This document shows positions 50,033-57,930 of a stretch of DNA of 64,000 bases, piece by piece (position 1 is the first letter of the stretch; each line of letters starts with the position of its first letter). The stretch is from Stappia sp. 28M-7. GTDB taxonomy: Bacteria; Pseudomonadota; Alphaproteobacteria; Rhizobiales; Stappiaceae. The stretch is from positions 1,240,001-1,304,000 of the forward strand of contig NZ_JACMIA010000001.1 in NCBI RefSeq assembly GCF_014252955.1. Direction: 5' to 3'. A program made the translations under genes and the position numbers. Under the pieces are notes generated by a model. The model did not search any database, was not told where the DNA came from, and saw only the letters and a program-made list of their open reading frames with translations.

Positions 50033-51157
50033 ATGACGATGTCTCGCAGGACCACTCTCGGGTTGCTCGCCGGCGTTGCCGGCATGCTCGCCGTTCCCTT
50101 CGGCGCGATGGCCGAAGGGCCGGTCTATCTCGGTTACCAGCTGCCGCTGACCGGCAACACCGCCCAGTACGGCCAGGACTTCAAGACGGCCGCCGAGATC
50201 GCCCTCAAGGACTTCAACGCCTCCGGCAAGCTGAAGGTGCCGGTGGAGATCATCTTCGAGGACTCCCGCTCCGACGCCAAGGAAGGCGTGGCCATCGCCC
50301 GCAAGTTCGTCGACGACAGCCGCATCGTCGCGGCGCTCGGCGACTTCACCTCCACCGTCTCGATGGCCGCTGCCCAGGTCTACAAGCGCGCCGAGATGGC
50401 CCAGCTGAGCCAGACCGCCTCGCACCCGGATTTCGCCAAGATCTCCGAGTGGCAGTTCCGCAACATCACCACCCAGGCCCAGGAAGGCGTCTACAACGCC
50501 GACTGGATGAACGAGCAGGGCCTGAAGAAGATCGCGGTGATCGCCGAGCAGACCGACTGGGGCCAGTCGGTGGTCAAGGACTTCGCCGAGAAGGTGAAGG
50601 CCAATGGCGGCGAGGTGGTCTTCACCGAGTTCTTCAACCGCGGCCTGCCGGACTTCCGTTCGATCATCACCAAGATCGAGCGCGCCAAGCCGGACGCGAT
50701 CTACACGGGCTTCTTCTATGAGGACGGCGCCCAGTTCCTGAAGCAGATGAAGCAGCTGAACGTCGAGACCCCGGTCTATTCGACCTCGGCCGCTTACAAC
50801 CAGAAGCTCGTCGAGCTGGCCGGTCCTGCCGCCGAAGGCCTGTTCCTGACGGTCACCTTCCTGCCCAACAGCGAGAACGAGAACGTCAAGACCTTCGTCG
50901 ACGAGTGGAAGGCCGCCCGCGACGGCGCCGAGCCCGGCCAGTTCCCGGCCCAGGCCTACGACGCGGTGAACATCATGCTCGAGGCCGTTGCCCGCGCCTA
51001 TCCGGACGTCTCGCGCCAGAACGTCCGCGACGAGCTGGCCAAGACCAAGGACTTCCCGGGCGTCACCGGTGTCACGTCCTTCGACGAGAACGGCGAGGCC
51101 CTGAAGCAGCTCACCAAGGCGACGGTGACCGACGGCCAGTTCGTCCCGCTCAAGTAA
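50033..51157 (+). CDS. ABC transporter substrate-binding protein (Liv/HAAT type)
   Basis: A 374-residue periplasmic binding protein with a twin-arginine-like signal (MSRRTTLGLLAGVAG) ending near AMAEG. The mature start VYLGYQLPLTGNTAQYG and EDSRSDAKEGVAIARKFVDD, ALGDFTSTVSMAAAQ are those of LivJ-type proteins. AGGAGA precedes the ATG by eight bases. It follows the first ATC-hydrolase gene after 80 bases, linking import to ring opening. A strong hairpin follows the stop. The ligand is unknown; an amino-acid-like heterocycle would fit. Confidence 0.92.
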   Translation: MTMSRRTTLGLLAGVAGMLAVPFGAMAEGPVYLGYQLPLTGNTAQYGQDFKTAAEIALKDFNASGKLKVPVEIIFEDSRSDAKEGVAIARKFVDDSRIVAALGDFTSTVSMAAAQVYKRAEMAQLSQTASHPDFAKISEWQFRNITTQAQEGVYNADWMNEQGLKKIAVIAEQTDWGQSVVKDFAEKVKANGGEVVFTEFFNRGLPDFRSIITKIERAKPDAIYTGFFYEDGAQFLKQMKQLNVETPVYSTSAAYNQKLVELAGPAAEGLFLTVTFLPNSENENVKTFVDEWKAARDGAEPGQFPAQAYDAVNIMLEAVARAYPDVSRQNVRDELAKTKDFPGVTGVTSFDENGEALKQLTKATVTDGQFVPLK

Positions 51158-51170
51158 CGTTCGCGCTTTT

Positions 51171-51201
51171 CCCTCTCCGGGCGCCCATGGCCCGGGGAGG
51201 G
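51171..51201 (+). promoter_or_regulatory. Intra-operon GC hairpin after the Liv-type binding-protein gene
   Basis: CCCTCTCCGGGC and GCCCGGGGAGGG pair over 12 positions with one mismatch around loop GCCCATG. It begins 14 bases after the binding-protein stop and lacks a following T-run. It probably protects or partly terminates the upstream mRNA. Confidence 0.68.
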
Positions 51202-51327
51202 AAGACGCAGCCGGGCTCCGCAGGCCTGCGCGTATCGGTGACCTGCCGCCGCCATCACCCGGACCCCGGGGGCGGGGAGCGTCACCCTTTCGCCTGGTCC
51301 CCGTGTTCCTAGCCAGGACAGACACCC

Positions 51328-52242
51328 GTGATCGATCCCTACTACCTCCAGCAGCTGACGATCGGCATATCGCTGGGCATGGTCTATGCCCTGATGGCCA
51401 TCGGTTTCACGCTGATCTTCGGCGTTCTCAACGTCGTCAACTTCGCCCATGGCGAGGTCTACACGATCGGCGCCTTCGCCGGCATCATGGCGATCGCCGC
51501 CTTCGGCCCGCCGTTCCTCGTCATCGTCTTCATCGTCCTGGCGGTCGGTGCGCTGGCGGGCTTCAGCCTGGAAAGGGTGGCGTTCAGACCATTCCGAAGA
51601 TTCTCGGACGAAGCCTCGCTGAAATCGCGGGCCATGCGCGAGGCGACGCTGATGTCTTCGCTGGCCATGTCGATCATCGCCCGCGAGGCCATGGAGCTGC
51701 TGTTCGGGTCCGAGTTCCAGACCATCGACATCAGCTACCTGATCAACAAGCCGATTTCGCTCGGCCCGGTCACCATCGTCAACGGCGACATCATCATCTT
51801 CGTGGTCTCGGTGCTGATGCTGGGCGGCCTGCAGTGGCTGCTGCGCTACAGCTCCATCGGCCTGTCGATCCGCGCGGTGTCGAACAATCCGCTGGGCGCG
51901 AAATATGTCGGCATCAACACCGACCGCACCATCGTGCTGACCTTCGTCATCGGCTCGATGATGGGCGCGCTCGCCGGCATTCTCGTCGGCCTCTACTACG
52001 GCGCGGTGTTCCCCTCGATGGGCTTCATCCCCGGCGTCAAGGCGTTCGTCGCCATGGTCATGGGCGGGTTGAGCTCGATTCCGGGAGCGGTGATCGCGGC
52101 GCTGGTGCTGGGCGTGGCGGAGAGCCTGTCGACGACCTTCGTTTCGTCGGTCTGGGCCGACATGGTCGCGTACATCTTCCTCATCGTCACCTTGGTGTTC
52201 TTCCCGCAGGGGCTCTTCGGAGCGAGGAGGGAACGTGTCTAA
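51328..52242 (+). CDS. Branched-chain amino acid-type ABC permease (LivH family)
   Basis: A 304-residue permease. The start region LTIGISLGMVYALMAIGFTL and GVLNVVNFAHGEVYTIGAFA are diagnostic. The coupling loop IRAVSNNPLGAKYVGIN is conserved. It begins at GTG 51328 behind AGGACAG and overlaps the next gene by 8 bases. It is the first membrane subunit of the transporter in the putative sulfur-heterocycle operon. Confidence 0.92.
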   Translation: MIDPYYLQQLTIGISLGMVYALMAIGFTLIFGVLNVVNFAHGEVYTIGAFAGIMAIAAFGPPFLVIVFIVLAVGALAGFSLERVAFRPFRRFSDEASLKSRAMREATLMSSLAMSIIAREAMELLFGSEFQTIDISYLINKPISLGPVTIVNGDIIIFVVSVLMLGGLQWLLRYSSIGLSIRAVSNNPLGAKYVGINTDRTIVLTFVIGSMMGALAGILVGLYYGAVFPSMGFIPGVKAFVAMVMGGLSSIPGAVIAALVLGVAESLSTTFVSSVWADMVAYIFLIVTLVFFPQGLFGARRERV

Positions 52243-53245
52243 GGACTTCATTCAGTCGGCGGGCCTGAAGCTCGCCATCCTGGCGGTGCTTTTCGTCGCC
52301 CTGCCGTTCCTGCTCGAATATCTCAGCAAGGGCTACATCTACCAGGTGGTCATGACCGCCCTGATCTTCTCGCTGCTGGCGGTGTCGCTGCAGCTGGTCA
52401 CGGGCATTGCCGGTCTTCTGCATCTGGGCCATGCCGCCTTCTACGGCGTCGGCGCCTATATCGCGGCGCTGGCCGGGGCCGACTACGGTATCGGCTTCAC
52501 CCTCGGCCTGCCGCTGGCGGGCCTGGGCGCGGCGGCCATCGCCTTCGTCGTCGCACTGCCGACCATGCGTCTCGTCAGCATCTACTTCGCCGTCGCCACG
52601 CTCGGCATCGGCCAGATGATCTTCCTCGTCCTGCAGAACTGGGTCGAGGTGACGAAGGGACCGAACGGCGTCAGCCTGAACTCCGAGATCGAACTGTTCG
52701 GCTATCCTGTCGAGAGCGAGCTGGGCATCTACTTCGTGGTCGCGACCATCGTCTGCATCTCGATCTGGGTCATCCACCGGCTGAGCCATTCCTACTACGG
52801 CAATGCCCTGCGCAGCCTGCGCGAGGACGACCAGTGCGCCGATGCGATGGGCATCAACACGGTGCGGCTGAAGATCGAGTCCTTCATGATCTCGTCCTTC
52901 TTCGCCGGCATCGCGGGCGCCCTGTGGGCCTACACCACGCGCTATATCTCGCCGGTGGACTTCGACTTCGCGGAATCGATCCTGATCCTCGCCATGGTCG
53001 TGGTCGGCGGGTTGGGCAGCATTCCCGGCGCCATCATCGGTGCCCTGCTCTTGATCCTGCTGCCCGAGGCGCTGCGCGACGTCGGCGACATGCGCAATGT
53101 CATCGTCGGCTTCGTGCTGTTCTTCTCGATCCTGTTCCTGCCCAAGGGACTGTTCGGGGAGGTGCCCTCGCTCAACTTCATCCGCCGTCAGTTCGGGTCC
53201 GCCTGGCAGGACAATCCCGACAAGCAGAAGGTGGGCTGGAAATGA
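52235..53245 (+). CDS. Branched-chain amino acid-type ABC permease (LivM family)
   Basis: A 336-residue permease. LVTGIAGLLHLGHAAFYGVG, PTMRLVSIYFAVATLGIGQM and ALRSLREDDQCADAMGIN identify it as LivM-like. The end, LPKGLFGEVPSLN, is typical. It starts at GTG 52235 inside the preceding gene and overlaps the following ATPase start. It is the channel partner of the LivH-type protein. Confidence 0.92.
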   Translation: MSKDFIQSAGLKLAILAVLFVALPFLLEYLSKGYIYQVVMTALIFSLLAVSLQLVTGIAGLLHLGHAAFYGVGAYIAALAGADYGIGFTLGLPLAGLGAAAIAFVVALPTMRLVSIYFAVATLGIGQMIFLVLQNWVEVTKGPNGVSLNSEIELFGYPVESELGIYFVVATIVCISIWVIHRLSHSYYGNALRSLREDDQCADAMGINTVRLKIESFMISSFFAGIAGALWAYTTRYISPVDFDFAESILILAMVVVGGLGSIPGAIIGALLLILLPEALRDVGDMRNVIVGFVLFFSILFLPKGLFGEVPSLNFIRRQFGSAWQDNPDKQKVGWK

Positions 53246-53997
53246 CCGCCATGCTTGAGGTGGACAACGTGTCCCGGCGCTTCGGCGGCCTCATGGCTGT
53301 CGACAGCGTCACCACCACCGTCGCGGAGCGGGAGCTCGTCGGCCTGATCGGTCCGAACGGCGCCGGCAAGACGACGCTGTTCAACCTGATCTCCGGCTTC
53401 ACCCCGGTCTCGTCGGGAGAGATCCGCTATCGCGGCGAGAAGATCAGCGGCCTCAAGCCGTCGGTCATCGCCTCGAAGGGCATCTCGCGCACGTTCCAGA
53501 ACCTGCGCGTGTTCCCGAACATGACCGTGTTCGACAACGTGTCCGTCGGCGCGGTCGGGGCCATCGGCCAGAGCCCGTGGCAGGCGATCGCCGGCGGGGC
53601 GAAGGGCTCGAAGCAGATCTCCGAGCGCAGCTGGGAGGCGCTGGAGAAGGTCCAGCTGACCCAGTATGCCAACGATCTTGCGGCCAACCTTGCCTATGGC
53701 AAGCGCAAGTATCTGGAGATCGCCCGCGCGCTGGCGATGAACCCGGACCTGCTGATCCTTGACGAACCGGCCGCGGGACTGAACGATTCCGAGACGGCGG
53801 AGCTGGCCTCCTTCATCAAGGACCTGCATTCCAGCGGCATCACCGTCATGCTCGTCGAGCACGACATGGGCCTCGTGATGAGCATTTGCGAGCGTATCGT
53901 CGTGCTGGCGTCGGGCAAGAAGATCGCCGATGCGGAACCGTCGGTCGTCCGGCAGAACCGCGAGGTGCTGGAAGCCTATCTGGGGGTGGACGAGTGA
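53242..53997 (+). CDS. ABC transporter ATP-binding protein (LivG family)
   Basis: A 251-residue ATPase. Walker A is GPNGAGKTT, the Q-loop RTFQNLRVFPNM, the signature LAYGKRKYLEIARALA, Walker B LLILDEPAAGLN and the switch histidine is in MLVEHDMGLVMSI. All are canonical, unlike the LivG-type protein at 10325-11065. It overlaps both neighbours by four bases. Confidence 0.92.
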   Translation: MTAMLEVDNVSRRFGGLMAVDSVTTTVAERELVGLIGPNGAGKTTLFNLISGFTPVSSGEIRYRGEKISGLKPSVIASKGISRTFQNLRVFPNMTVFDNVSVGAVGAIGQSPWQAIAGGAKGSKQISERSWEALEKVQLTQYANDLAANLAYGKRKYLEIARALAMNPDLLILDEPAAGLNDSETAELASFIKDLHSSGITVMLVEHDMGLVMSICERIVVLASGKKIADAEPSVVRQNREVLEAYLGVDE

Positions 53998-54704
53998 ACG
54001 TTCTCGAAATCGCAAACCTGTCCCTGCGGATCGGCGTCCAGGACATCCTGCACGACATCAGCCTGGACCTCCCCGAGAAGGGCATCTACGCCATTCTCGG
54101 CGCCAACGGTGTCGGCAAGACCAGCCTGATGCGCTGCATCTCCGGCATCTACCACCCGACCGGCGGCGAGATCCGCTACGAGGGCAAGAACATCGTCGGC
54201 CTGAAGAGCCACCAGATCGTCGATCTGGGCATTCTCCAGGCCCCCGAGGGGCGGCAGATCTTCTCCAACATGAGCGTGCTGGAGAACCTGACCATCGGCG
54301 GCGGGCCGCTGAAGACGGCCGAGCTGGACCGGGTGCTGGGGCTGTTCCCCAAGCTGAAGGAGCGGCTCAAGCAGGGCGCGGGCTCCCTGTCGGGCGGCGA
54401 GCAGCAGATGCTGTGCATCGGCCGTGCGCTGATGCGCCGGCCCAAGGTGCTGCTGCTCGACGAGCCCTCGCTCGGCCTTGCGCCGATGCTGGTGCGCTTC
54501 ATCTTCGACCTGGTGGAAGAGATCCGCGCGCAGGGCTACTCGATCCTGATCGTCGAGCAGAACGCCAAGGCGGCGCTGCGCATCGCCGACCGGGCCGCCG
54601 TCATCGAGGGCGGCAAGATCGTCATGGAAGGCTCCGCCAAGGAGCTGGCGAGTGACAGCCGCGTCGCCGATGCCTATCTGGGTGGGCATGTCGCGGCTCA
54701 CTGA
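53994..54704 (+). CDS. ABC transporter ATP-binding protein (LivF family)
   Basis: A 236-residue ATPase. Walker A is GANGVGKTS, the signature SLSGGEQQMLCIGRALM, Walker B LLLDEPSLGLAP and the LivF-type LIVEQNAKAAL replaces the switch histidine. It starts at GTG 53994, overlapping the livG-type stop as GTGA. It completes the five-part importer. The second ATC-hydrolase gene follows after 40 bases. Confidence 0.92.
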   Translation: MNVLEIANLSLRIGVQDILHDISLDLPEKGIYAILGANGVGKTSLMRCISGIYHPTGGEIRYEGKNIVGLKSHQIVDLGILQAPEGRQIFSNMSVLENLTIGGGPLKTAELDRVLGLFPKLKERLKQGAGSLSGGEQQMLCIGRALMRRPKVLLLDEPSLGLAPMLVRFIFDLVEEIRAQGYSILIVEQNAKAALRIADRAAVIEGGKIVMEGSAKELASDSRVADAYLGGHVAAH

Positions 54705-54744
54705 GCCGCGACATCGGGCACGACACACGAAAGAGGGATCCACG

Positions 54745-55215
54745 ATGACGCTGCCGATGATCGAGAAACGCCGGATCGAGGCCGCGGTCCTCAAGCACGT
54801 CTTCGATGTGCTGGTGGAGCGGCACGGGCGCGAGGAAGCGGAAAAGGTGATCGGCGAGGCCGTCTCCAACTCCGCCATCGCGCAGGGCAAGGAGTTCCGG
54901 GAGAAGGAGCCGCAGGAGCCCAACCTCGAGAACTTCGCCGACCTGCTGCCGCTGTGGCAGATGGACGACGCGCTGCAGATCGAGGTGCTGGAGAAGGGGC
55001 CGGACCGGCTCGACTTCAACGTCAAGCGCTGCCGCTATTCCGAGGTCTACAAGGAGATGGGGCTCGGCGATATCGGCCACCTGCTCTCCTGCAATCGCGA
55101 TGGCGACTTCTGCATCGGCTACAATCCGAAGATGGAGCTGACGCGCACCCAGACGATCATGAAGGGCGCGTCCCATTGCGACTTCCGCTACCGGCTGAAG
55201 CCGGCGGCCGAATAA
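54745..55215 (+). CDS. L-2-amino-thiazoline-4-carboxylic acid hydrolase family protein (second copy)
   Basis: A 156-residue protein. It reads as a clear member of the ATC hydrolase family: VFDVLVERHGREEAEKVIGE, LDFNVKRCRYSEVYKEMGLG, IGHLLSCNRDGDFCIGYNP and MKGASHCDFRYRLK. The start follows AGAGGGATC. It lacks the long middle of the first copy and differs in its cysteine pattern, so the two are diverged paralogues, possibly subunits or enzymes for successive steps. It is the last gene of the operon before a strong terminator. Confidence 0.88.
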   Translation: MTLPMIEKRRIEAAVLKHVFDVLVERHGREEAEKVIGEAVSNSAIAQGKEFREKEPQEPNLENFADLLPLWQMDDALQIEVLEKGPDRLDFNVKRCRYSEVYKEMGLGDIGHLLSCNRDGDFCIGYNPKMELTRTQTIMKGASHCDFRYRLKPAAE

Positions 55216-55243
55216 GCCTCCTCGCTTTCCCTTTGCATTTCGG

Positions 55244-55275
55244 CGGCGCGGCTCTCACGGGCCGCGCCGTTTTCT
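55244..55275 (+). terminator. Terminator of the Lrp-linked operon
   Basis: CGGCGCGGC and GCCGCGCCG form a perfect 9-bp stem with an 8-base loop, followed by TTTTCTTTCT. It lies 28 bases after the second ATC-hydrolase stop and overlaps the 3' end of the convergent EamA gene. Confidence 0.82.
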
Positions 55276-56190
55276 TTCTGTGAAGACGAGGCCGATACCG
55301 CAGGCAGCGATCAGCGCGGCGCCGACCAGCGTCAGCGGGCGCGGCGGCAGGTCGAACAGCACCAGATCGAACAGGGCGGCCCAGATGACCGCCGAATAGC
55401 GGGTGGCGGCGACCATGGTCGAATGGCGGGCCCGTGTCGCCGAGGCGATCAGCAGGTTGCTGAGGATGTAGAAGACGATCATCGCCGCGATGATGCCCGT
55501 CTCTCCCGCGACCAGCGGCCGCCAGTCGCCGACAACGCCCATGGCCAGCGCCAGGATCAGCGTCGCGACGCTGGCCGTGAAGGACAGCTCGAGGCTGGGC
55601 ACGTTGGAGGCGCGCCGGCTCGTCAGCATGTCGCGGGCGACGTAGAAGGCGGCTGAGCCGACAGCGGAGAGGGCGCCTTCCATGCTGCCGGCCAGCGCCG
55701 GGCCGGTGGCGATCAACGCGCCGGAAAACGCCAGCAGCAGCAGGATGCGCCCACGTGGCGACAGGGGCTCGCCCGCCAGCAGCCAGTTCATCGCCATGAC
55801 CCCGATGGGAATGGTCATCATCACCGTGGCGACGAAGCTGAGCGGGGCGAGGGTGAGCGCGTGCATCAAGCCGGCCGTCGCTATGGCCTCGAGCGCCGCA
55901 CGCGCCAGCACCACGCGCGGCGGCCAGCGCAGGCCGCGCCGGATCATCAGCGGCAGCAGGATGAAGATCGTGCCGACCGCCCGCAGCAGGATCAGCTGGC
56001 TGGTCGGCATCACCCCCAGCAGCTTGACGCAGGCATTGTTGATGTTGCCGGCACCGGTGGCCAGCAAGCCCTCGATCAGCGGCCGCCGGTCGCTAGGGGG
56101 CGGCGGCTGGCCCTGATCGGTCCCGTTCGGATCGGGTGCAGGCTGCCCGGATGTGGGGTGATCGCGCAATCGGCCGGCATCTGACGGCAT
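55255..56190 (-). CDS. EamA/DMT family transporter
   Basis: A 311-residue inner-membrane protein with about ten hydrophobic segments in two EamA repeats. Typical segments are LIEGLLATGAGNINNACVKL at the start, LTLAPLSFVATVMMTIPIGV mid-way and YSAVIWAALFDLVLFDLPPR in the second repeat. Family members export amino acids or other metabolites. ATG 56190 is used, although no good ribosome-binding site is visible; it starts 31 bases after dgoA. A longer in-frame start further upstream would run into dgoA. It may share the dgo transcript. Confidence 0.85.
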   Translation of the reverse strand: MPSDAGRLRDHPTSGQPAPDPNGTDQGQPPPPSDRRPLIEGLLATGAGNINNACVKLLGVMPTSQLILLRAVGTIFILLPLMIRRGLRWPPRVVLARAALEAIATAGLMHALTLAPLSFVATVMMTIPIGVMAMNWLLAGEPLSPRGRILLLLAFSGALIATGPALAGSMEGALSAVGSAAFYVARDMLTSRRASNVPSLELSFTASVATLILALAMGVVGDWRPLVAGETGIIAAMIVFYILSNLLIASATRARHSTMVAATRYSAVIWAALFDLVLFDLPPRPLTLVGAALIAACGIGLVFTERKRRGP

Positions 56191-56221
56191 GGCGGTGGGA
56201 ATCCCGGAGGGAGGAAGTGGG

Positions 56222-56854
56222 TCAGCCGGCGGGGAAGGCGGTACGGGCGGCCGCGACCAGGCCGCGTGCCTTTTCCGCAAGCTGGTCGAGGGAGATGCCC
56301 GGCCGGTAAAGCGAGGAGCCGAGGCCGAAGCCGCTGGCGCCGGCCTGGCACCAGGGCGCCATCGTCGTGGTGTCGATGCCGCCGACGGGCAGCAGCAGCG
56401 CGTCCTTCGGCATGACGCTGCGCCAGGCCTTCAGCGCGCGGGGCTCCATCGCCTCGGCCGGGAAGAGCTTCAGCGCGTCAGCCCCCTGGCGCAGCGCGGC
56501 GAAGGCCTCCGACGGGGTGGCAACGCCCGGAAGCGTCGTGAGCCCGCTCGCCTGGGCTTCCGCTACCACGTCGGGAGCATAGTTCGGCGCGACCATCAGC
56601 CGGCCGCCAACATCGGCAAGCCGGCGGCACTGCTCAGGCTCAAGCACCGTTCCGGCGCCGATCAGCGCGCGTTCGCCGTGGGATTTCGCCAGCTTGCCGA
56701 TGCTGGCGAAGGGATCGGGCGAGTTGAGCGGAACCTCGATGATGCGGAAGCCGGCCTCGAACAGGACGTCGGCGACATCGGTGATTTCCGCCGGCGTGAC
56801 GCCGCGCAGGATGGCGACGAGCGGGCAGGCGGCGAGCGCTTCGCGCAAGGTCAT
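56222..56854 (-). CDS. dgoA: 2-dehydro-3-deoxy-6-phosphogalactonate aldolase
   Basis: A 210-residue class I aldolase of the KDPG/KHG family. The N-terminal CPLVAILRGV holds the conserved glutamate-neighbour region, LIGAGTVLEPEQC and MVAPNYAPDVV follow, and the Schiff-base lysine is K129 in DALKLFPAEAM. GGIDTTTMAPWCQAGASGFG binds phosphate. It splits KDPGal to pyruvate and glyceraldehyde 3-phosphate in the De Ley-Doudoroff pathway. The start overlaps the dgoK stop by four bases. Confidence 0.9.
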   Translation of the reverse strand: MTLREALAACPLVAILRGVTPAEITDVADVLFEAGFRIIEVPLNSPDPFASIGKLAKSHGERALIGAGTVLEPEQCRRLADVGGRLMVAPNYAPDVVAEAQASGLTTLPGVATPSEAFAALRQGADALKLFPAEAMEPRALKAWRSVMPKDALLLPVGGIDTTTMAPWCQAGASGFGLGSSLYRPGISLDQLAEKARGLVAAARTAFPAG

Positions 56855-57816
56855 GTCAGGTCTCCCATGGCCGCGGCGAGGATCTGCCGGGCGCCGTCGA
56901 TTGCGGCATGGTCGCTCCCCTCCACGACATCCAGTCCGAAATGGCGGGCGACGATGGCATAGCGGCGGTTGAGCCCGTCATTGCCGACGATGCCGATGCG
57001 ATTGCCCTTGCTGAACTCGCTTTTGGCGAAGAAGCCGCAATTGCGGGCCTGGCGGAACTCCTGCGCGATCAGGAGCCCCGAGACGTAGTCGCGAATTTCG
57101 CCAGGGGCAAGCTTGCCGGCGAGCATTCCGGTGCGTGCGGCAAAGACCAGCGAGAGCATGGCATCGCCCTCCGCGCCCTCGGGCGAGCCGTCAGCGATGC
57201 CGCGCTCGAAGGCGGCCATGTCCTCGCCCGTGCTTTCCGAGCCGGCGGCCGCGCGGGCAATGAAGGAATGTTGCGTCAGAAGAGCGAAGAACTCGCCGGT
57301 GACGAAGGTGCGGAAGCCCGAGATCCGTCCGCCGGCAACCCGCGCCCACTTGCTGTGGGTGCCGGGCAGCACGAGCGTTGCGTCCTTTTCCAGGCCGAAG
57401 CCGACGATCTGGGTCTCTTCGCCGCGCATCACATCGGGGAAGGGCGCGCGGGCCGGATCGTTGATGCCGGCGAGCAGGATGGCGCGCGAGCCGTTGGCGA
57501 GGGTCCGCGTGATCGTGCCTTTCGCGAGATCCTCGACCGAGCACGGGCAGGGGACATAGGGCACCTCGATCCAGCCGTTGCGGCTGGTGACCATGCCGAC
57601 CAGCACGATGTCGAGCGGACCTTCCGCCGCAAGCCACGGCGCGAGCAGGGCCAGCAGACGATCCTCGAAGGCGTGCTTTTCCACAAACTGGATGCCGTCG
57701 CCCGTCTCGATGCGGTCGCGCTGCGTGCCGTCGGCGGCAAGCAACACCGCGCGGAAGGAGGTGGTGCCCCAGTCGACCACGACATGCGGCGCATTGAGGG
57801 CGGAGGCTGAAGGCAT
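56851..57816 (-). CDS. dgoK: 2-dehydro-3-deoxygalactonokinase
   Basis: A 321-residue sugar-acid kinase. The N-terminal VVDWGTTSFRAVLLAADG is the phosphate-binding motif of the DgoK family. GMVTSRNGWIEVPYVPCP, LVLPGTHSKWA and GFRTFVTGEFFALL are further hallmarks. It phosphorylates KDGal with ATP to KDPGal. ATG 57816 has AAAGGA eight bases upstream; a 14-codon longer start is less likely. A promoter with TTGACA lies upstream. Confidence 0.92.
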   Translation of the reverse strand: MPSASALNAPHVVVDWGTTSFRAVLLAADGTQRDRIETGDGIQFVEKHAFEDRLLALLAPWLAAEGPLDIVLVGMVTSRNGWIEVPYVPCPCSVEDLAKGTITRTLANGSRAILLAGINDPARAPFPDVMRGEETQIVGFGLEKDATLVLPGTHSKWARVAGGRISGFRTFVTGEFFALLTQHSFIARAAAGSESTGEDMAAFERGIADGSPEGAEGDAMLSLVFAARTGMLAGKLAPGEIRDYVSGLLIAQEFRQARNCGFFAKSEFSKGNRIGIVGNDGLNRRYAIVARHFGLDVVEGSDHAAIDGARQILAAAMGDLT

Positions 57817-57863
57817 GAATCGGTCCTTTCGGGGAGCGGCGGTAGGGCGAGCATTCATGCTTG

Positions 57864-57911
57864 TCTTAGCCCTAGAAACAAGATAGTGTCAATTTATGAA
57901 ACATAGTCTCA
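57864..57911. promoter_or_regulatory. Divergent dgo control region: promoter and phased direct repeats
   Basis: On the minus strand TTGACA (57892-57887) and CTAAGA (57869-57864) are 17 bases apart and would drive dgoK. The -35 box overlaps ATAGTGTCA (57883-57891), which is repeated as ATAGTCTCA at 57903-57911, exactly 20 bases or two helical turns away. TATGAAACATA between them is a small dyad. This looks like a control site for both operons; no regulator gene lies nearby. Confidence 0.55.
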
Positions 57912-57930
57912 CATATTGGACATAGACGAC

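Noticed and set aside
51171-51201. Hairpin read as a full operon terminator
   Set aside because: No T-run follows, and the transporter genes after it clearly belong with the binding-protein gene.
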